From Atribacteria bacterium SCGC AAA255-N14 (GTDB lineage: Bacteria > Atribacterota > JS1 > SB-45 > 34-128): a stretch of DNA of 14,672 nucleotides. Below the pieces are notes generated by a model, which saw nothing but the letters and a program-made list of their open reading frames with translations, was not told where the DNA came from and searched no databases. Shown here piece after piece: positions 1 to 7,332 of the stretch (positions are counted from its first letter, which is position 1; each line of letters begins with the position of its first letter). A program made the position numbers and the translations under genes. The DNA lies in assembly GCA_000405345.1 (NCBI GenBank), contig ASPC01000050.1:1-14672 (forward strand), given 5' to 3'.

Positions 1-734
1 CTCAGGGGGATGAAGGTCATCCTGCCCTGCGGGGAATTGACCTTGAAGTGTACTCCGGTGAAATTCTGGGAATTGCCGGAGTCTCAGGGAATGGCCAGCG
101 TGAACTTGCGGAAGTTATCGCCGGTCTGCGCAAACCCACAAAAGGCAAAGTTTCTATAAAAGGGACTGAAGTTACCCATTGGTCTCCTTCACAGCTTCTC
201 GAGCATGGTCTATCTTATATTCCCGAAGAACGAATGAAAGATGGTACGATACAAAAATTTAGCGTAGAGGAAAACCTGATTCTTAAAGACCATATACATA
301 AACCTTATGCGGACGGAATATTTATGAATTTCAAAAACATTGCCCGGGAAAGTGAACGCCTGATAAGTGACTTTGATATCAGGACTCCTTCTCGTTATAC
401 TTCTTTAAAAAGTCTTTCCGGTGGAAATATCCAGAAATTAATCCTGGCACGGGAGCTCTCCCGAAAGCCCGGTGTCCTGGTGGCCGCCCAGCCTACCCGC
501 GGCTTAGATATCAGTGCTACGGAATATGTTCATCGTCAATTGATTGAACAAAGGACAAAATTAAAGACAGCAACTCTTCTCATTTCTGATGATTTAGATG
601 AAATTTTATCACTCTCTGACCGTATTGCAGTTATCTACGAGGGTAAGATTATGGGAGTGGTGAAAAGAAACGAAGTGAGTGTTGGAGAATTGGGCATGAT
701 GATGGGAGGAGTACATAAAGATAAAATAAAATAA
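1..734 (+). CDS. Nucleoside/simple-sugar ABC importer ATPase, C-terminal half (5' partial)
   Basis: The reading frame is open from base 3, so the gene begins outside the window; a GTG at 48 is internal. About 243 residues are visible, corresponding to the second nucleotide-binding domain of the fused double-ATPase of BMP/NupO- and RbsA-type importers (usual length near 500). The Walker A region reads GVSGNGQRE (codons about 78-104) and lacks the GKS/T lysine. The signature motif LSGGN starts near 414. The Walker B region ends AAQPTRGLD, with Gln in place of the catalytic Glu. This degenerate second site is typical of the BMP-linked subfamily, which energises nucleoside uptake at the inner face of the membrane. 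The permeases that normally follow are absent here; matching ones lie inverted at 8109-9787. Family is confident; the substrate (nucleoside rather than sugar) is inferred. Confidence 0.9.
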   Translation, partial: QGDEGHPALRGIDLEVYSGEILGIAGVSGNGQRELAEVIAGLRKPTKGKVSIKGTEVTHWSPSQLLEHGLSYIPEERMKDGTIQKFSVEENLILKDHIHKPYADGIFMNFKNIARESERLISDFDIRTPSRYTSLKSLSGGNIQKLILARELSRKPGVLVAAQPTRGLDISATEYVHRQLIEQRTKLKTATLLISDDLDEILSLSDRIAVIYEGKIMGVVKRNEVSVGELGMMMGGVHKDKIK

Positions 735-751
735 GTGGGAACCAATCCCTC

Positions 752-790
752 TGTTATTGCGAGCTTGCTGAAGGCAAGCGTGGCACTCTC
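752..790. repeat. Hairpin resembling a dispersed genomic repeat
   Basis: GCTTGC at 763-768 pairs perfectly with GCAAGC at 774-779 around a 5-nt loop, and TGC 758-760 can pair with GCA 783-785 outside it. The framing words attgcgag and gcgtggcactctc resemble a TCATTGCGAG...GCAATCTC repeat that I recall as dispersed in many anaerobe genomes. Only one copy is in the window, so the assignment as a repeat rests on this recalled resemblance. Confidence 0.45.
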
Positions 791-1095
791 ATTTTTATCC
801 CTCTTTTTCAAAAACTTGCAATTTGTACCTTGCAACCCGCATCTTACAAAAACTTTTTCTTTTAAAAAGAAGGATTTTTTAAACTTATGGCGTATATATG
901 ATATAAAAAGTTTGGAATATTTTACAAAATATAATCTAAAAGGCAATGAATTACTAGACAGGTATTTCATATTATACAAATTTATTAAATTTAATATTGT
1001 ATTTTGTTTCTTCTGAATTTTTTGTGTTGATTCAAATAAGCAAGATTAATTGTTGATAAAAGACTCGACAAAGCGAATGAAAATTAATATTTTAT

Positions 1096-1103
1096 AGGAG
1101 GTG
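1096..1103 (+). promoter_or_regulatory. Ribosome binding site of the dodecin gene
   Basis: AGGAGGTG is a near-perfect anti-Shine-Dalgarno match 4 nt before the ATG at 1108. It is the main support that this 68-codon frame is a real, well-translated gene. Confidence 0.8.
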
Positions 1104-1107
1104 CGAA

Positions 1108-1314
1108 ATGGAAAGTGTATATAAGATTGTCGAAATTATAGGCACTAGTGAAAAATCATGGGAGGACGCAGCAAGAGTTGCAGTAGAGACTGCTTCTAAA
1201 TCGATTAAGGAACTTAGGATAGCTGAAGTAAGTAAGCTTGATATCAAAGTAGAGAAAGATGGCAGGCTAACTTTCAGGACAAAATTAGATATTTCATTTA
1301 AATATAAAAAGTAG
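1108..1314 (+). CDS. Dodecin family protein
   Basis: A 68-aa protein with the full dodecin pattern: VYKIVEIIGTS near the N-terminus (residues 4-14), one amphipathic helix (about 17-36), then two strands ending FRTKLDISFKYK. Dodecins are cytoplasmic dodecameric shells that store flavin or flavin breakdown products. Classical flavin-binding members have a Trp in the DWFEV/VWAEV segment, which stacks on the isoalloxazine, and a Gln in the next strand. Here these places hold Ile38 (segment LRIAEV) and Arg57 (segment FRTKL). The fold is confident but flavin binding is doubtful; another ligand, as proposed for Trp-less dodecins, is possible. The gene appears monocistronic: it has a strong ribosome binding site and is followed by 374 bp without a gene. 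Confidence 0.9.
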   Translation: MESVYKIVEIIGTSEKSWEDAARVAVETASKSIKELRIAEVSKLDIKVEKDGRLTFRTKLDISFKYKK

Positions 1315-1410
1315 AAATCATTAGTAGATATTATTAAAAAAATACCAACTCTTAAGATTTATAATTAAATAGTAACTCAATAATTAATATAAATAAAAAG
1401 AGTCAATGAG

Positions 1411-1444
1411 CTCTTACTATACTATTCTTTCTGTATAGTAAGAG
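1411..1444 (+). terminator. Perfect 12-bp hairpin, possible terminator of dodecin
   Basis: CTCTTACTATAC (1411-1422) and GTATAGTAAGAG (1433-1444) are exact reverse complements around a 10-nt loop. A T tract (about 1460-1467) begins some 15 nt after the stem rather than directly after it, so this is not a textbook rho-independent terminator. An operator or other RNA structure is the alternative. Confidence 0.45.
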
Positions 1445-1480
1445 TGAAGTTAAAGGGTATTTTTTTGTCTTTTTAAGGTG

Positions 1481-1568
1481 TTAGATATAAAAAAAGGTTA
1501 AGGAAAAGAGTGTGCTAACTCAAAAATTCAGCTACTTTTTCTAACTTTTCCTAGATAATTATATCTAA
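1481..1568. repeat. Long imperfect inverted repeat (about 88 nt)
   Basis: TTAGATATAA (1481-1490) is the exact reverse complement of 1559-1568. Inside it, 1493-1499 pairs with 1543-1549 and 1501-1508 with 1535-1542, allowing G-U pairs and bulges. Together they form one long, mostly A/U-rich stem-loop. It could be a MITE-like remnant, a leader RNA structure of the downstream operon, or a chance fold in AT-rich DNA. No target-site duplication was evident. Confidence 0.4.
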
Positions 1569-1638
1569 ATAGAAAGTTTTCTAAATTGTAAATTATATCT
1601 ATAATAGAATTAAATATAATTTACCCATAATAAAAGCT

Positions 1639-1666
1639 TTGACTCCGATAGATATATTCATAAAAT
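1639..1666 (+). promoter_or_regulatory. Sigma70-type promoter of the patB-like operon
   Basis: TTGACT (1639-1644) and TAAAAT (1661-1666) each match the consensus at 5 of 6 positions and are separated by 16 bp. The site lies 22 bp before the start codon at 1689, leaving a short leader that contains the ribosome binding site. Confidence 0.5.
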
Positions 1667-1688
1667 TTATTAGTTGAGGAGAAATGTG

Positions 1689-2870
1689 ATGAGGTATAAC
1701 TTTGATGAGGTTATTGACCGAACTAAGTATCATTCTGTAAAATGGGATGACCTGGAAACTACTTTTGGTGCTGTCCCTAAAGATGTGCTCCCTATGTGGG
1801 TTGCTGATATGGAGTTCAGGTCACCACAACCGGTAATTGAAGCCATTAAAAAAGCTGCCGAACACGGTATTTATGGTTATACCTCGAGGCCCGATTCCTA
1901 TTATCAGGCAATAATTGACTGGATGGAGAGAAGACATAATTGGAAAGTAAAAAAAGATTGGCTGGCTTTTAGTCCGGGTGTCGTTCCTGCCTTAAGTTTT
2001 ATTATCAGAGCATTTTGTAAACCCGGTGATAAGGTTATTGTTCAACAGCCGGTCTATTATCCCTTTTTTCGAGTAATAGAAAATAATGGCTGCCACGTAG
2101 TGAATAATCCCTTAAAACTTAGTAATAAAAAATATTTTATGGATTACCAAGATTTAGAAAAAAAAGTTGATGACCCCAGAGTAAAATTATTGATATTATG
2201 CAGTCCGCATAATCCAGTGGGGCGGGTGTGGCAGAAAGAAGAGCTTATTATATTGGGAGAAATTTGTTTAGAACACAATATCATCGTTGTTTCTGATGAA
2301 ATCCATGCCGATATTTTATTTGAAGGATACAAACATTTTCCCTTTGCTTCAATTTCACCGGCATTTGCTCATAATTCAATTACCTGCACTGCACCGAGTA
2401 AAACTTTTAATTTAGCAGGACTTCAGACCTCTACCATTATTATTCCTAATAAAAAATATTATAAAATCTATAACAATATCTTAGATAGTTTCGCCCTTGA
2501 TGAGAATAATGTTTTTGGACTGGTGGCCCTGGAAGCTGTCTATAGAGATGGAGAAGAATGGCTTGAGCAATTATTGTCTTATCTAAATGAAAATCTAAAA
2601 TTCTTGATGAAATATTTTAAAGAAAGAATCCCTAAAATAAAAGTAATAAAACCGGAAGGAACTTATTTGGTCTGGTTGGATTGCCGGCAATTAGGATTAA
2701 GTGCCAAGGATTTAAATAATTTTATGATTAATAAAGTAAGAATAGCCCTTGACGACGGATGTTGGTTTGGCACCGAGGGAGAGGGCTTTATGAGGATTAA
2801 TATTGCCTGCCCCCGTTCTTTCCTTGAGGAGGGTTTAAAGAGAATAGAAAAAGCAATTAACAGTTTATAG
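1689..2870 (+). CDS. patB: MalY/PatB-type aminotransferase (cystathionine beta-lyase-like C-S lyase)
   Basis: A 393-aa fold-type I PLP enzyme of usual family length. MalY/PatB proteins cleave C-S bonds of cystathionine or cysteine derivatives, giving homocysteine or a thiol plus pyruvate and ammonia. Typical marks are the N-terminal NFDEVIDRTKYHSVKWD, PMWVADMEF and YGYTSRP segments, SPHNPVGR with the cofactor-contacting Asn175, SDEIHAD with Asp203, the Schiff-base Lys238 in TAPSKTFNLAGLQ, and the carboxylate-binding Arg369 in MRINIACP. The ATG at 1689 is chosen because GAGGAG at 1676-1681 sits 7 nt before it; an upstream TTG at 1674 would overlap this site. The gene is probably cotranscribed with the transporter that starts 70 bp downstream. 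Regulator versus enzyme (E. coli MalY does both) cannot be told from sequence. Confidence 0.9.
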   Translation: MRYNFDEVIDRTKYHSVKWDDLETTFGAVPKDVLPMWVADMEFRSPQPVIEAIKKAAEHGIYGYTSRPDSYYQAIIDWMERRHNWKVKKDWLAFSPGVVPALSFIIRAFCKPGDKVIVQQPVYYPFFRVIENNGCHVVNNPLKLSNKKYFMDYQDLEKKVDDPRVKLLILCSPHNPVGRVWQKEELIILGEICLEHNIIVVSDEIHADILFEGYKHFPFASISPAFAHNSITCTAPSKTFNLAGLQTSTIIIPNKKYYKIYNNILDSFALDENNVFGLVALEAVYRDGEEWLEQLLSYLNENLKFLMKYFKERIPKIKVIKPEGTYLVWLDCRQLGLSAKDLNNFMINKVRIALDDGCWFGTEGEGFMRINIACPRSFLEEGLKRIEKAINSL

Positions 2871-2940
2871 AAAACATACCAGGAATTGTTAATGCTCAGT
2901 AATTAAGTAAATTAGATGATATAATTTTAGGAGGTAAGAT

Positions 2941-4215
2941 ATGGACAAAGTGAACCGATTGGATTCAGACTCACACGAGGAGAAAAAAATTAAGAAATAT
3001 ATTATATCAAGGTGGAGCATTCCTTTTGCCGGGTTCTTGCTTGCCTTAATGGGAGGGTTTTCTTATGCATGGGGTGTTTTTATTATCCCTATGGAGGAAA
3101 GCTTTGGTTGGACGAAAGCGCAGGCTAATTTACCATTTACCGTTTTTGTGTTGATATTTGCTTTATTTATGATTCCTGCAGGAAGGCTGCAGGATAAGAT
3201 TGGCCCAAGAAGAGTTTCCGCACTTGGTGCAGTATTGTTTTTTGTAGCCTACAGCTTGGCCGCATTGGTTGACCGCTTTCCTTATCCTTGGTGGTTGGTT
3301 CTAACCTATAGTGTTATAGGCGGAATAGCCTGTGGGCTGACTTATGCTTGTGTTGCTCCACCTGCTAGAAAGTGGTTTTCAGATAAACCGGGGCTTGCCA
3401 TTTCAGTTGGTGTGAGTGGGTTTGGATTGGCTGCATTAGTCCTCGCACCTCTCAAAGCAGAGTATTTAATCCCTAATTATGGAATAGAAGGAACTTTTTT
3501 TATTATCGGTATTATAACTTCATTAGTAAGTCTTTTTGCTGCCTGGCTGATAAGGAATCCCCCTACTGGTTGGACGCCTCCGGGGTGGAAGGCTGATAAT
3601 GAAGCAGGGAAGACAATAATGGTAAGACAAGAATCCACACCAAAGGAGATGCTTAGAAACCCTATATTTATTATTATGTGGTTTGCAATGGCATTAGTAT
3701 GTGCAGGAGGATTGATCTGCATCGGACTCATCCCTTCTTATGGGAATTTAATCCTTGGTCTATCACCTGTAAAAGCCGCACTGGCGATGTCCATTTTTGC
3801 TGGCTTTAATGGGTTTGGTAGACCTGCGGCTGGACTTTTAGGTGATAGATTCGGAGCAGTACAAGTTATGATTATCACCTATATTATACAGACAATAACA
3901 TTTCTATTATTTCATATCTTTGCAGTAACTTTACCGATATTATATATTGCATCGGCTTTATTGGGCTGGGGTTATGCCGTTACGCTGGCTCTCTTTCCAG
4001 CACTGACTTCTATATGTTTTGGTACCAAGCATCTGGGAGTCAATTATGGAATACTAATTACCGCCTTTGGAATCGGTGGTCTCGCACCGGCAGTAGGCTC
4101 ATGGCTGTTTGATATTACAGGAAGCTATACCTCAACATTTATTTCCGCGGGGTTAATGGCTGGAATAAGCGTGGTTTTATGTGTAGTTCTTAAAAAGAAG
4201 TACGCGCTGTCGTAG
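2941..4215 (+). CDS. OFA (oxalate/formate antiporter-like) family MFS transporter
   Basis: A 424-aa membrane protein with about 12 hydrophobic segments. A short charged cytoplasmic N-terminus is followed by SWRIPFAGF-like and YAWGVFIIPME segments characteristic of OFA transporters. The loop 2-3 motif is GRLQDKIGPRR (81-91), its second-half counterpart is GRPAAGLLGDRFG (293-305), and the central loop has the family-typical NPPTGWTPPGW (206-216). OFA members move small carboxylates such as oxalate, formate or lactate, but the substrate here cannot be read from sequence. The ribosome binding site AGGAGG lies 5-10 nt before the ATG. Its position directly after the C-S lyase suggests it could carry a 2-oxo or amino acid product such as pyruvate; this is inference only. 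Confidence 0.85.
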   Translation: MDKVNRLDSDSHEEKKIKKYIISRWSIPFAGFLLALMGGFSYAWGVFIIPMEESFGWTKAQANLPFTVFVLIFALFMIPAGRLQDKIGPRRVSALGAVLFFVAYSLAALVDRFPYPWWLVLTYSVIGGIACGLTYACVAPPARKWFSDKPGLAISVGVSGFGLAALVLAPLKAEYLIPNYGIEGTFFIIGIITSLVSLFAAWLIRNPPTGWTPPGWKADNEAGKTIMVRQESTPKEMLRNPIFIIMWFAMALVCAGGLICIGLIPSYGNLILGLSPVKAALAMSIFAGFNGFGRPAAGLLGDRFGAVQVMIITYIIQTITFLLFHIFAVTLPILYIASALLGWGYAVTLALFPALTSICFGTKHLGVNYGILITAFGIGGLAPAVGSWLFDITGSYTSTFISAGLMAGISVVLCVVLKKKYALS

Positions 4216-4314
4216 GATTATGGGTTGACAAAAAAAGATAATTCTCTGGCAGGAAAGTAATTTTTGCCTTTTATTCAATTAATAATAGTCTTAGATGAAG
4301 GGAACACAGGTGTT

Positions 4315-4782
4315 ATGAGAAGAAAAGATAGAGAAATAGTTGATAAAAAAGTAATGGTATCCATTATCGAAAAAGCAATTATTTGCCGGGTAGCGATGTG
4401 TTGGCAAGATGAACCTTATGTAATACCCATGAATTTTGGTTATCGGGATAATTATATTTTTCTGCATTCAGCCGGGGAAGGACGTAAGCTGGATATTCTT
4501 CGTAATAATGATAAGGTTTGTATAGAATTTGATGCGGATGTAGAATTGGTACAATCTCAAAAAGTATGCAATACCGAAATGAAGTATAAGAGTGTCCTGG
4601 TCTTTGGAACAGCAGTTGTTTTAAAAGATATTGCGGAAAAGAAAAGAGCCCTGGATATTATAATGCATCACTATTATAATCATGATTCTTTATCTGTATT
4701 TCATTACCCGGAAGATACTCTGGAAAAAGTAATCATTATTAAAGTAAAAGTTGAAAAAATGACCGGGAAGGAGTCATTATAA
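4315..4782 (+). CDS. PNPOx-fold flavoprotein (pyridoxamine 5'-phosphate oxidase-like, NimA-like)
   Basis: A 155-aa protein of the FMN-binding split-barrel Pyridox_ox_2 type. Visible family marks are the N-terminal MRRKDREI, CRVAMCWQDEPYVIPMNFGY, the FLHSAGEGRKLDILRNN segment, VCIEFD, and a YKSVLVFGTAVVL strand. Relatives are small FMN- or F420-dependent reductases, including nitroimidazole-resistance proteins; most have no proven substrate. The ATG at 4315 is preferred because MRRKDREI is where family members start, although the nearest purine-rich site (gaaggg, 4297-4302) is rather far. An upstream TTG at 4264 would add 17 atypical residues. It follows the OFA transporter by about 100 bp and may be the last gene of that operon. 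Confidence 0.8.
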   Translation: MRRKDREIVDKKVMVSIIEKAIICRVAMCWQDEPYVIPMNFGYRDNYIFLHSAGEGRKLDILRNNDKVCIEFDADVELVQSQKVCNTEMKYKSVLVFGTAVVLKDIAEKKRALDIIMHHYYNHDSLSVFHYPEDTLEKVIIIKVKVEKMTGKESL

Positions 4783-5069
4783 AGGAGATTTGAGGAGAAG
4801 TATCGGTTATTTTATGGTTTTGATAATCCTGCTACTTTGAAAAAAAGAAAAAAACCTAAGAGGTGGTTCAGAAAGATCCCTCATTAGAATTTCCCCCCAA
4901 GAACTACAGAAAGCCAATCAAGGTCAGGTAGTAAGAATAAGAAAATAGAGCCTGACAGAAGACGACTATCCCCTGGTTTGTTAAGTGAAGTATTTTTAAA
5001 TATTACTTGTAATTTTAAGACAAATAGACTATATTACTTAAATGTATTAATCCGAGGTCAAAGAAGAAA
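4783..5069 (+). other. Intergenic stretch with possible decayed coding remnant
   Basis: Two neighbouring frames read like protein. One starts after 4790 and reads through YGFDNPATLKKRKKPKR. The other, open 4841-4948, contains ERSLIRISPQELQKANQGQ. They would join if a base were gained or lost near 4860, as in a frameshifted remnant. Neither has a start codon and I do not recognise a family, so this is weak. The right end carries a candidate promoter for the next gene. Confidence 0.2.
5007..5035 (+). promoter_or_regulatory. Candidate promoter of the Fsr-like transporter
   Basis: TTGTAA (5007-5012) and TATATT (5030-5035) are spaced 17 bp apart, 34 bp before the ATG at 5070. The -10 is good and the -35 moderate. 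A second possible pair, TTGTTA 4978-4983 and TATTAC 5001-5006, also has 17-bp spacing. Confidence 0.35.
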
Positions 5070-6263
5070 ATGTCAGATAAAGATAGAAGAGATGTAAAAT
5101 CAAAATTAAAACTAAATGCATTAGGCCATTCCTATAATGATATGTATTTTTTCATTATACCTTTTCTCTTGCCTCTTTTTAGAGAAGAGTTCGGAATTAA
5201 TTATGTTCAATCAGGACTAATCTTGACTGTTCACGTTGCTTTGAGGTCTATCTTTTCCTTAGTATTCGGATATTTTGGAGATAGATATGAGAAAAAAGTG
5301 ATTATAGCCAGTGGATTTATCTGTTCTTCTATTTTTTTAGGAAGTTTAATCTGGATGAATAATATCCACACCATTGTTACTTTTTTGTTTTTATTAGCCA
5401 TTGGTGTTTCAACTTTTCACCCCTTAGCAACTGCCATGGTGAGAGAAAATTCTAAGAAGCACCAGAGAGGACATTATTTAAGTCTATTTTCTGCTGCAGG
5501 AACAGCCGGAATAGTTGTTGCAAGTTTATTATTCGGTCTTTTAGTTCAAATATTCGGATGGAAAATAACCTGCTTATTACTCTCTTTTCCCGGTTATTTT
5601 CTAGCCTACAAATATCTGAAATTAAAAAAGGGTGAAAAAAACCTCAAAACAGAAGCAGAGAAGAAAATCAAACAAAGTTATATTTATTTATTTTTTATAA
5701 GTATAGGTATTCGAAGCCTGGGATTCTGGGCTGTTCTTTCATTTCTCCCGATCTACGCTACAGAGTACCTTGGTTTAAAACCCGAGGTTTCTGCCTGGAT
5801 TGTCAGTATAATTTTTATCGGGATGTTAGTAGGCAGCCTCATTTCCAGTAGAATTATAGATAAAAGCAATCCGCTTATCTTGGTATTGTCAGCCACCATT
5901 ATCACTACTTTCTTAGTCCTTGGCATCACTATCATTACCCAACCCATATCTATTGTCTTACTTATTGGAACCTTAGGCATTGTAGAAGGAATATTTTTTC
6001 CCTCTCAAAGTACCTGGTTAACCTTTATTTGTCCAGTAAGTCGCCAGGGAAAAATTTTTGGGATAAGCCTTTTTGTAGAGGGAATTTCTGCCACAATTGC
6101 TCCTACTCTCTACGGGTGGATTGCAGACCAGTTCAGTTTAATTTGGGCTTATCGAATAGCCACAATTCCTCTATTTATTGGTTTTATCCTATTCTGGACA
6201 CTTCACTTTTTAGAAATTAAGCACGATAAAGCTTATAAAGTGAAACTCAGCCTTTCGTCATAG
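5070..6263 (+). CDS. Fsr-like (fosmidomycin-resistance type) MFS transporter
   Basis: A 397-aa protein with about 12 membrane segments. The first segment has the Fsr-family GHSYNDMYFFIIPFLLPLF pattern (His20, Asn23, Asp24), followed by the loop motif GYFGDRYEKK (67-76). The STFHPLATAMV stretch matches the FHP motif of Fsr homologues, and the second half has SRQGKIFGISLFVEGI. Relatives are proton-driven exporters or uptake systems of varied small molecules; resistance to fosmidomycin is known only for some. Start at 5070 is the first ATG in frame with a weak purine-rich leader (ccgaggtcaaagaagaa). It is followed by arsM after 150 bp, but the link to arsenic is only positional. Confidence 0.8.
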   Translation: MSDKDRRDVKSKLKLNALGHSYNDMYFFIIPFLLPLFREEFGINYVQSGLILTVHVALRSIFSLVFGYFGDRYEKKVIIASGFICSSIFLGSLIWMNNIHTIVTFLFLLAIGVSTFHPLATAMVRENSKKHQRGHYLSLFSAAGTAGIVVASLLFGLLVQIFGWKITCLLLSFPGYFLAYKYLKLKKGEKNLKTEAEKKIKQSYIYLFFISIGIRSLGFWAVLSFLPIYATEYLGLKPEVSAWIVSIIFIGMLVGSLISSRIIDKSNPLILVLSATIITTFLVLGITIITQPISIVLLIGTLGIVEGIFFPSQSTWLTFICPVSRQGKIFGISLFVEGISATIAPTLYGWIADQFSLIWAYRIATIPLFIGFILFWTLHFLEIKHDKAYKVKLSLSS

Positions 6264-6313
6264 AGCATTCAGCACGATGTTTGTTTAGCTATTATAAAGA
6301 AAATAATTCCTTG

Positions 6314-6361
6314 TAATAAATGAATGTTCTTTGCAGAGAAATAGAGCAAAGAAATTTATTA
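6314..6361. promoter_or_regulatory. Inverted repeat in the arsM leader
   Basis: TAATAAAT (6314-6321) pairs with ATTTATTA (6354-6361), and TTCTTTGC (6327-6334) with GCAAAGAA (6346-6353). This gives two perfect 8-bp stems separated by a 5-nt bulge, with an 11-nt loop. It ends 52 bp before the arsM start. It may be an operator or a leader hairpin; it is not followed by a T tract, so a terminator for the upstream gene is less likely. Confidence 0.4.
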
Positions 6362-6413
6362 GTCGATATGATACGAATTTTTATCTTCAATCTTTCAGGG
6401 AGGAGAATATTTT

Positions 6414-7249
6414 ATGGATTCTAAAGAAAAGAAAATTGATGCAAAAAAGATTAGAGAGGAAGTTAAAAAACTTATGCTGAAGCAATATCCCGGGAAAATC
6501 TAAGCTGTTGCTGTGGTTCTGAAGAGACATGTTGTTCTATTGAGGCAGAAGACATCGGCTATAACAAAGAAGAACTTAATAATCTTCTAACAGATTCTGG
6601 TATTACAACTTTCGGTTGTGGAAATCCATTGGCCTATAGTGAAGTCAAAGAAGGTGATGTTGTACTTGACTTGGGTCCGGGAGCCGGGCTTGATCTTTTG
6701 ATTGCTGCCCGTAAGGTGGGACCCTCAGGGCAGGTCATCGGTGTGGACATGACCGAAGAGATGATTAGCAAGGCGGAGGAGAATATCAAGGCTGCTGGAG
6801 TCAACAATGTTGAAGTGCGTAAAGGATTAATCGAGGACCTTCCTGTTAAATCATCTTCGGTTGACTGGGTAATCTCTAACTGTGTTATTAATCTTTCTCC
6901 GGAGAAAGAGAAGGTGTTTTCTGAGATTAGTCGTGTACTAAAACCAGGAGGTCGGATGGTAGTTTCAGATATGGTAGGTGAGAACATTCCAGAATGGTTG
7001 AGAAAAAATAAAAACTTATACAGTGCCTGTATTTCCGGAGTGATCAGTGAAAAGGAATATCTTTCCGGACTGCGTAAAGCAGGACTTGAAAAAGTAAAAG
7101 TTTCTGAGCGCAAAACATACCAATCGGATGAGTTAGAGTCATTTATTAAATCAACACCGGAAATAAGCAAGGATATCAAGCAAATTCTTGAAGAATCAGA
7201 TATAAAAATAGCAAGCATTAAGATTTCTGCTTATAAGCCTGCTCTCTGA
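6414..7249 (+). CDS. arsM: Arsenite S-adenosylmethyltransferase ArsM, split by a -1 frameshift
   Basis: ArsM transfers methyl groups from S-adenosylmethionine to trivalent arsenic. The gene begins at ATG 6414 with AGGGAGGAG (6397-6405) as ribosome binding site. The first frame ends at TAA 6501 after 29 codons, but the protein continues in the -1 frame as YAEAISRENLSCCCGSEETCC and then uninterrupted to 7249. All four conserved cysteine sites are present: SCCCG, FGCGNP, SNCVINLSP and SACISGV. The SAM motif is VVLDLGPGAGLD. The frames meet at the A6 run 6465-6470; a seventh A would give an intact gene of about 278 aa. The break may be a real mutation, slippage that is corrected during expression, or a sequencing homopolymer error. 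Function is secure as a family call; activity depends on the frameshift. Confidence 0.85.
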
Positions 7250-7263
7250 GATTCTTAAAAATA

Positions 7264-7316
7264 AAAAAAGCCTTAATTCGAGAATTGGGCAATGTTCTCA
7301 AAATTAAGGCTTTTTT
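7264..7316. terminator. Bidirectional rho-independent terminator
   Basis: A 15-bp arm pair (7264-7278 with 7302-7316) plus an inner GAGAA/TTCTC stem (7280-7284 with 7295-7299) closes a 10-nt loop. The stem starts with six A and ends with six T, so it can stop transcription of arsM from the left and of the small peptide gene (minus strand, stop at 7333) from the right. Confidence 0.9.
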
Positions 7317-7332
7317 AGCATTAGTATTGGTA

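Larger units (their letters stand above)
735..1107. other. Intergenic region, no gene seen
   Basis: This 373-bp gap follows the ATPase stop. The left part holds a hairpin repeat (752-790, listed separately), then low-complexity stretches with repeated ttgcaa-like words near 818-840. The right part, about 850-1080, is very AT-rich with no convincing coding potential; open frames on both strands lack ribosome binding sites and protein-like composition. The last bases carry the ribosome binding site of the dodecin gene. Confidence 0.6.
1315..1688. other. Intergenic region with two inverted repeats
   Basis: No gene is seen in these 374 AT-rich bases. They contain a perfect 12-bp hairpin (1411-1444), a long imperfect inverted repeat (1481-1568) and a promoter for the next gene (1639-1666), each listed separately. 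Confidence 0.6.

Noticed and set aside
735..1016. 93-aa open frame on + and an overlapping 114-aa frame on -
   Set aside because: AT-rich composition, no ribosome binding site, protein sequence with no recognisable fold, and the frames overlap the repeat hairpin.
1074..1096. TCGACA-N17-TATTTT as a dodecin promoter
   Set aside because: Weak hexamers, and the -10 would sit on top of the ribosome binding site, leaving no room for a leader.
4791..4840. 16-aa hydrophobic peptide from a TTG after AAGGAG
   Set aside because: It has a fair ribosome binding site but is very short, starts with TTG and lies in a stretch that looks like decayed coding sequence.
6465..6471. Canonical A AAA AAC programmed -1 slippery heptamer in arsM
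   Set aside because: The heptamer letters are present but out of phase: the zero-frame codons are AAA AAA CTT, so only simple A-tract slippage is possible.
6634..7218. 194-aa open frame on the minus strand inside arsM
   Set aside because: It is the antisense of a clear arsM coding sequence; its Ser/Thr/Leu-rich product matches nothing and no start signal is seen.
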